This document shows positions 30,763-33,381 of a DNA stretch of 33,381 nucleotides, piece after piece (position 1 is the stretch's first letter; the number at the start of each line of letters is the position of its first letter). A model generated the notes under the pieces. The model was not told where the DNA came from. It did not search any database and was given only the letters and a program-made list of their open reading frames with translations. The translations under genes were made by a program, and so were the position numbers. Source of the stretch: a virus; the IMG/VR virus record IMGVR_UViG_3300006919_000210, positions 1 to 33,381 of that record. One strand, written 5' to 3'.

Positions 30763-33053
30763 AATACCTCCGAAAGGCTAATTATCCAGTCAGCCTTTTT
30801 GCCCTCCTTGGTCACGTTAATCCTATTGGATTCGTCCAAGAACTCAAATACTGATTGGTATTCTTTAGCATTGGGATCTTCTCCGTAGACTTCCTTCAAT
30901 GGTTTGAATCTAAGGATTTTCCCCCAAGTAGTTTTACCGCCTTCTACAGCAATAAATTTTAGTATTGCTCCCCTTGCTCTTTCATCCCTAGAACCTCCGA
31001 GGCTTCCTCTATAAAGGTTTATAGTGGAGTTCGCAGAGTGACTGACTATGGAGATGGCTCCCTGCATTGACTCATTACTGATCTCATCTGATCCTGGCTC
31101 ATCAACCCACTGGAGGATCATTGCCAGTTTTATAATATTAGCAGGCCAACGCTTACAGAAGGCATCCATCAGACTCTTGACACTGGGATCAGTTTCCTGA
31201 AACTTCGTTTCATAAAACAGATCGTGAGCATCCCTATAATCAACGGAAGCGTGTTCCGATAGTCGCATCTGGGTATCGCCTTCAATCTCCATAATCTTAT
31301 CGACTACCATCTTCATCTTGGCGTATTCGTAAGTTGAGTTAAAGGGTCTTCCATCTGGTGGCAACGCTGGAGGAATCACATCCTCATGCGGAAGCTTGAA
31401 GAGGAGAAACCTAGCCAGAAATCCTGTTTTAACGTCTTTAGGTGTTAAAAGATCCCCTACAAATTCTTCCGTACTGACACCAGCGATTGAGATATATGGA
31501 TTCTCAACAGGAAGATACCCTTTACCAACAGTGGATTTCGAGTCTTTGTAGTAGGCGTTATACATACTGGTCAACTCACTCTTAAATCCCTTGTTAGTGG
31601 AGCTATCGAAGTTATGAAGAAAGGTAGAAAACTCATCCACAATGAAGGCTCCTCCATTTTTCTTCCTACTAAGCAGCTCATAGAAGGCATCATAAGTAAT
31701 TCGATTTGAATACTTTAGTAGGCTTGCCTCAATGGACTTAATCTGGTCAAGAAGGAGATTCTTTTGGTCAGCTTTGAGGTTAGGAAGCTCCCAAGATTTC
31801 TCCTTGATCTCCTTCTTGATTTCCGAATCATGGACCCCTAGTAACTCAGAACCTTTGGCGAGTGCTGTACTCTTCCCTGCACCAGATCCAGCGAATACGA
31901 GAGACCAGATGTTCGATCTCATTGGCTCGAAAAACATGAAATGAGACTTATGCCCAACGTATGTGGAGAGAGTGGTCATGAGTGACATTAAAACCATCGT
32001 AGGGGAAACCATTGTTCCCTCCGCTGCCTTGTTAACATAATCCTGAATCGTCACTGGGAGGTACTCCATATTGAATTCAGAACTATCGTCTGAGTACTCT
32101 TCCAAGACTTCTTTCCGAGCCTTCTCCAGTACAGCGATCTCAGGAACCGGAACACTCTCTCCACCTAACGGAGTCTCTTCCATTCCTGCCTTGAGTCCGT
32201 TCTCGATGGTCTGAAATGCCTTTGGTTCAGGATATCCGAGCTTAGAGACAACAGCATCCTGAAGAGCTTTACGCGCGGTCATTTCATCCACTTCAGATTC
32301 AAGCCCTAAGAAGAAGGCCATATCGTTAATGGTATTATTGACCTGTCCCTGTGTAGCAGAAAGGATTGTGTTTACTGCATGAGCAACTGGACCTGTCTGG
32401 GCTTCTGGCTTTTCAGGAGCGTTGCATTTGACAATGGTCCATCCAGATTGGGGATCTCTTGGAGCATCGTTCAGGAAGATATCGGCTGGCTTGAACTGTT
32501 TCTTCCTATATTTAGGAAACCACTTTTGGATTTGCTTTAGGCTTACTATGGGAATCTTACCAAACTCACCGCCTACCTGTTCGTACTTGACCATGCCGTT
32601 CCCTGACTTTTTATCCTCTACTACAGACGGAGGAAGTAAAGCCATCGATCCATAACCAAGAACTTCTCCACAATGTTTCCCATTGTATTCAAAGTTCCAT
32701 TTACTTATAGGGGATGCAGAACTGACGGACACCCAAACGTGAGTTCCTCCTGAAGGTGTTCTGACTACCGGAGCTTTTAGAACAAGCTCCTGGAATTCCA
32801 TGTCATCCGTCAGTTTTGTGAAATATTCTGGATCGTCAAAATCCAGAACTAAGAGATGAACCGATTTACTACCAGCGAGGGTTCCAATGACACCTCCCAC
32901 GTTATATTCATCATCACTGAATCGTTCTAAGGTATCATTGAAATCTTCACTACCTAATTGGTTCCACGCCTTATCGACTGGTACTTTCGTTCCCTTCCGA
33001 ATCCTCAGTAAGGGGATTCCTGCTTTGTGGTAGGTTGTCAAATCTTTTTGCAT
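30759..33053 (-). CDS. Primase-polymerase fused to DUF3987-type helicase
   Basis: A 764-aa replication protein. The N-terminal ~190 residues are an archaeo-eukaryotic-type prim-pol domain: the catalytic acids are in LVLDFDDP (Asp71, Asp73), the nucleotide-binding motif is TPSGGTHVW (Ser101, Gly102, His105), and GEVLGYGSMALLPPS follows as in other prim-pol domains. After a linker, residues about 325-760 form a P-loop ATPase of the DUF3987 type: Walker A GSGAGKST (389-396) and Walker B AFIVDEFS (Asp473, Glu474). The fusion supports priming and unwinding by one chain. An AGGAG site lies seven bases before the ATG, and a small gene overlaps its start by 83 bases. Confidence 0.88.
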   Translation of the reverse strand: MQKDLTTYHKAGIPLLRIRKGTKVPVDKAWNQLGSEDFNDTLERFSDDEYNVGGVIGTLAGSKSVHLLVLDFDDPEYFTKLTDDMEFQELVLKAPVVRTPSGGTHVWVSVSSASPISKWNFEYNGKHCGEVLGYGSMALLPPSVVEDKKSGNGMVKYEQVGGEFGKIPIVSLKQIQKWFPKYRKKQFKPADIFLNDAPRDPQSGWTIVKCNAPEKPEAQTGPVAHAVNTILSATQGQVNNTINDMAFFLGLESEVDEMTARKALQDAVVSKLGYPEPKAFQTIENGLKAGMEETPLGGESVPVPEIAVLEKARKEVLEEYSDDSSEFNMEYLPVTIQDYVNKAAEGTMVSPTMVLMSLMTTLSTYVGHKSHFMFFEPMRSNIWSLVFAGSGAGKSTALAKGSELLGVHDSEIKKEIKEKSWELPNLKADQKNLLLDQIKSIEASLLKYSNRITYDAFYELLSRKKNGGAFIVDEFSTFLHNFDSSTNKGFKSELTSMYNAYYKDSKSTVGKGYLPVENPYISIAGVSTEEFVGDLLTPKDVKTGFLARFLLFKLPHEDVIPPALPPDGRPFNSTYEYAKMKMVVDKIMEIEGDTQMRLSEHASVDYRDAHDLFYETKFQETDPSVKSLMDAFCKRWPANIIKLAMILQWVDEPGSDEISNESMQGAISIVSHSANSTINLYRGSLGGSRDERARGAILKFIAVEGGKTTWGKILRFKPLKEVYGEDPNAKEYQSVFEFLDESNRINVTKEGKKADWIISLSEVL

Positions 33054-33213
33054 CCTTATACTCCTGTATCAGATGATGAATAAGTAGCTCCATCCTCCCT
33101 AGTACTTCTTGAACTCTGGGATGGAGTTTTGAGCGGTCCTCGCTATATAGAGCCGTAGCGAGTCCATGAATTAAGAAGCGTTTTGCTTCAAATACAGCGG
33201 TTCTGGGTCTCAT
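32971..33213 (-). CDS. Small helical protein overlapping the primase start
   Basis: The frame fills the gap between the rusA stop (33188) and the primase start (33053) and ends 83 bases inside the primase gene. The start chosen is ATG at 33213 (80 aa); a GTG at 33258 in the same frame would lie well inside rusA and is less likely. The product is helical and basic (AVFEAKRFLIHGLATALYSE, VQEVLGRMELLIHHLIQEY), with a polar tail. No clear ribosome site precedes the ATG. The absence of other coding in the gap supports it. No family is recognised. Confidence 0.5.
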   Translation of the reverse strand: MRPRTAVFEAKRFLIHGLATALYSEDRSKLHPRVQEVLGRMELLIHHLIQEYKDAKRFDNLPQSRNPLTEDSEGNESTSR

Positions 33214-33381
33214 ATAATGTGCAGTCCAAAAGAAGTTCCCCCCCTTTTTTGACTTCACCGAATTCTACAGTCAGCTTCTTGACTTGGCTGTCATCCTCGT
33301 AGACGAGGCCAATCAGAGAATCTAATATAGATTTTCCGCTAAAGTTATCAATGTCTCTCCTGCGTTTGTCTGGAGGATGAA
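33188..33381 (-). CDS. rusA: RusA-type Holliday junction resolvase (C-terminal part)
   Basis: The last 63 residues of a RusA family endonuclease, which resolves four-way DNA junctions, enter from the right edge and end at TGA 33188-33190. The catalytic Asp pair is in RRRDIDNF, followed by LDSLIGLVYEDDSQV, which supplies the further acids, and a final KKLTVEFGEVKKGGELLLD strand pair, as at the end of E. coli RusA. The Lys that usually follows DxDN by four positions is displaced by one (NFSGK). The 3' end contains an A6G7 run. The frame is open to the window edge, so the N-terminus is not visible. Confidence 0.82.
   Translation of the reverse strand, partial: HPPDKRRRDIDNFSGKSILDSLIGLVYEDDSQVKKLTVEFGEVKKGGELLLDCTLYETQNRCI

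Noticed and set aside
33214-33258. GTG start giving a 95-aa version of the small gene before primase
   Set aside because: The extra 15 codons lie inside the rusA coding sequence, whose own frame matches RusA; the ATG at 33213 is preferred.

Overview
The window is about 33 kb from the genome of a tailed double-stranded DNA phage. It is almost completely coding, with short intergenic gaps, overlapping stop and start codons, a virion module and a DNA-metabolism module. The capsid protein and adaptor resemble the SU10/P22-type short-tailed phage families. There is a nozzle-like protein, a set of very large internal or ejection-type proteins, and no recognisable tape measure, sheath or tail-tube gene. 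A podovirus-like morphology is therefore the best inference. The tail-fibre families look like those common in marine phages, but the host cannot be read from this sequence. Terminase and a complete portal are not visible and presumably lie to the left. DNA polymerase and other replication genes are not visible and may lie to the right.

Left to right on the + strand: the tail end of an upstream gene (1-85), scaffold (87-1058), SU10-like major capsid protein (1072-2079) and a strong hairpin terminator (2089-2120). Then come two small head genes, a head-tail adaptor (2666-3307), and a fibre/receptor-binding block (3304-10300) with several small structural proteins. A tail-assembly-chaperone-like protein follows (10303-10833), then a lysis-like cassette (10833-12980). 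That cassette has two small membrane proteins, a 62-aa protein, a strange Met/Gly/Gln-rich protein and an M15-type peptidase. Next are another fibre (12958-14325), a nozzle-like protein (14325-16892), a short coiled-coil gene found by reading the sequence directly (16892-17065), and a protein built from repeats of the nozzle C-terminal module (17058-17837). After a small alpha/beta-like protein come three large probable ejection proteins of 675, 983 and 2226 aa (18201-29864). The last is a giant multi-domain protein with a zincin-like HExxxH motif and a C-terminal region like those of large polyvalent proteins.

The right end is on the - strand and converges on the structural operon, sharing the bases TTAG as opposing stop codons at 29861-29864. 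In its direction of transcription it holds a RusA-type Holliday junction resolvase (C-terminus only, cut by the window edge), a small helical protein, a fused primase-polymerase/DUF3987 helicase, a 71-aa protein, a 218-bp intergenic region, and a PD-(D/E)XK nuclease-like protein. The intergenic region carries two families of direct repeats in the order A-B-B'-A' around two hairpins. It is the most structured non-coding DNA in the window and could be an origin or a regulatory locus.

The items I consider most worth following are the repeat/hairpin region at 30327-30531, the giant polyvalent protein, the Met/Gly-rich protein in the lysis cassette, and the fourfold nozzle-derived module. No tRNA, CRISPR array, integrase or insertion sequence was seen. 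No gene-free stretch exceeds 300 bases.
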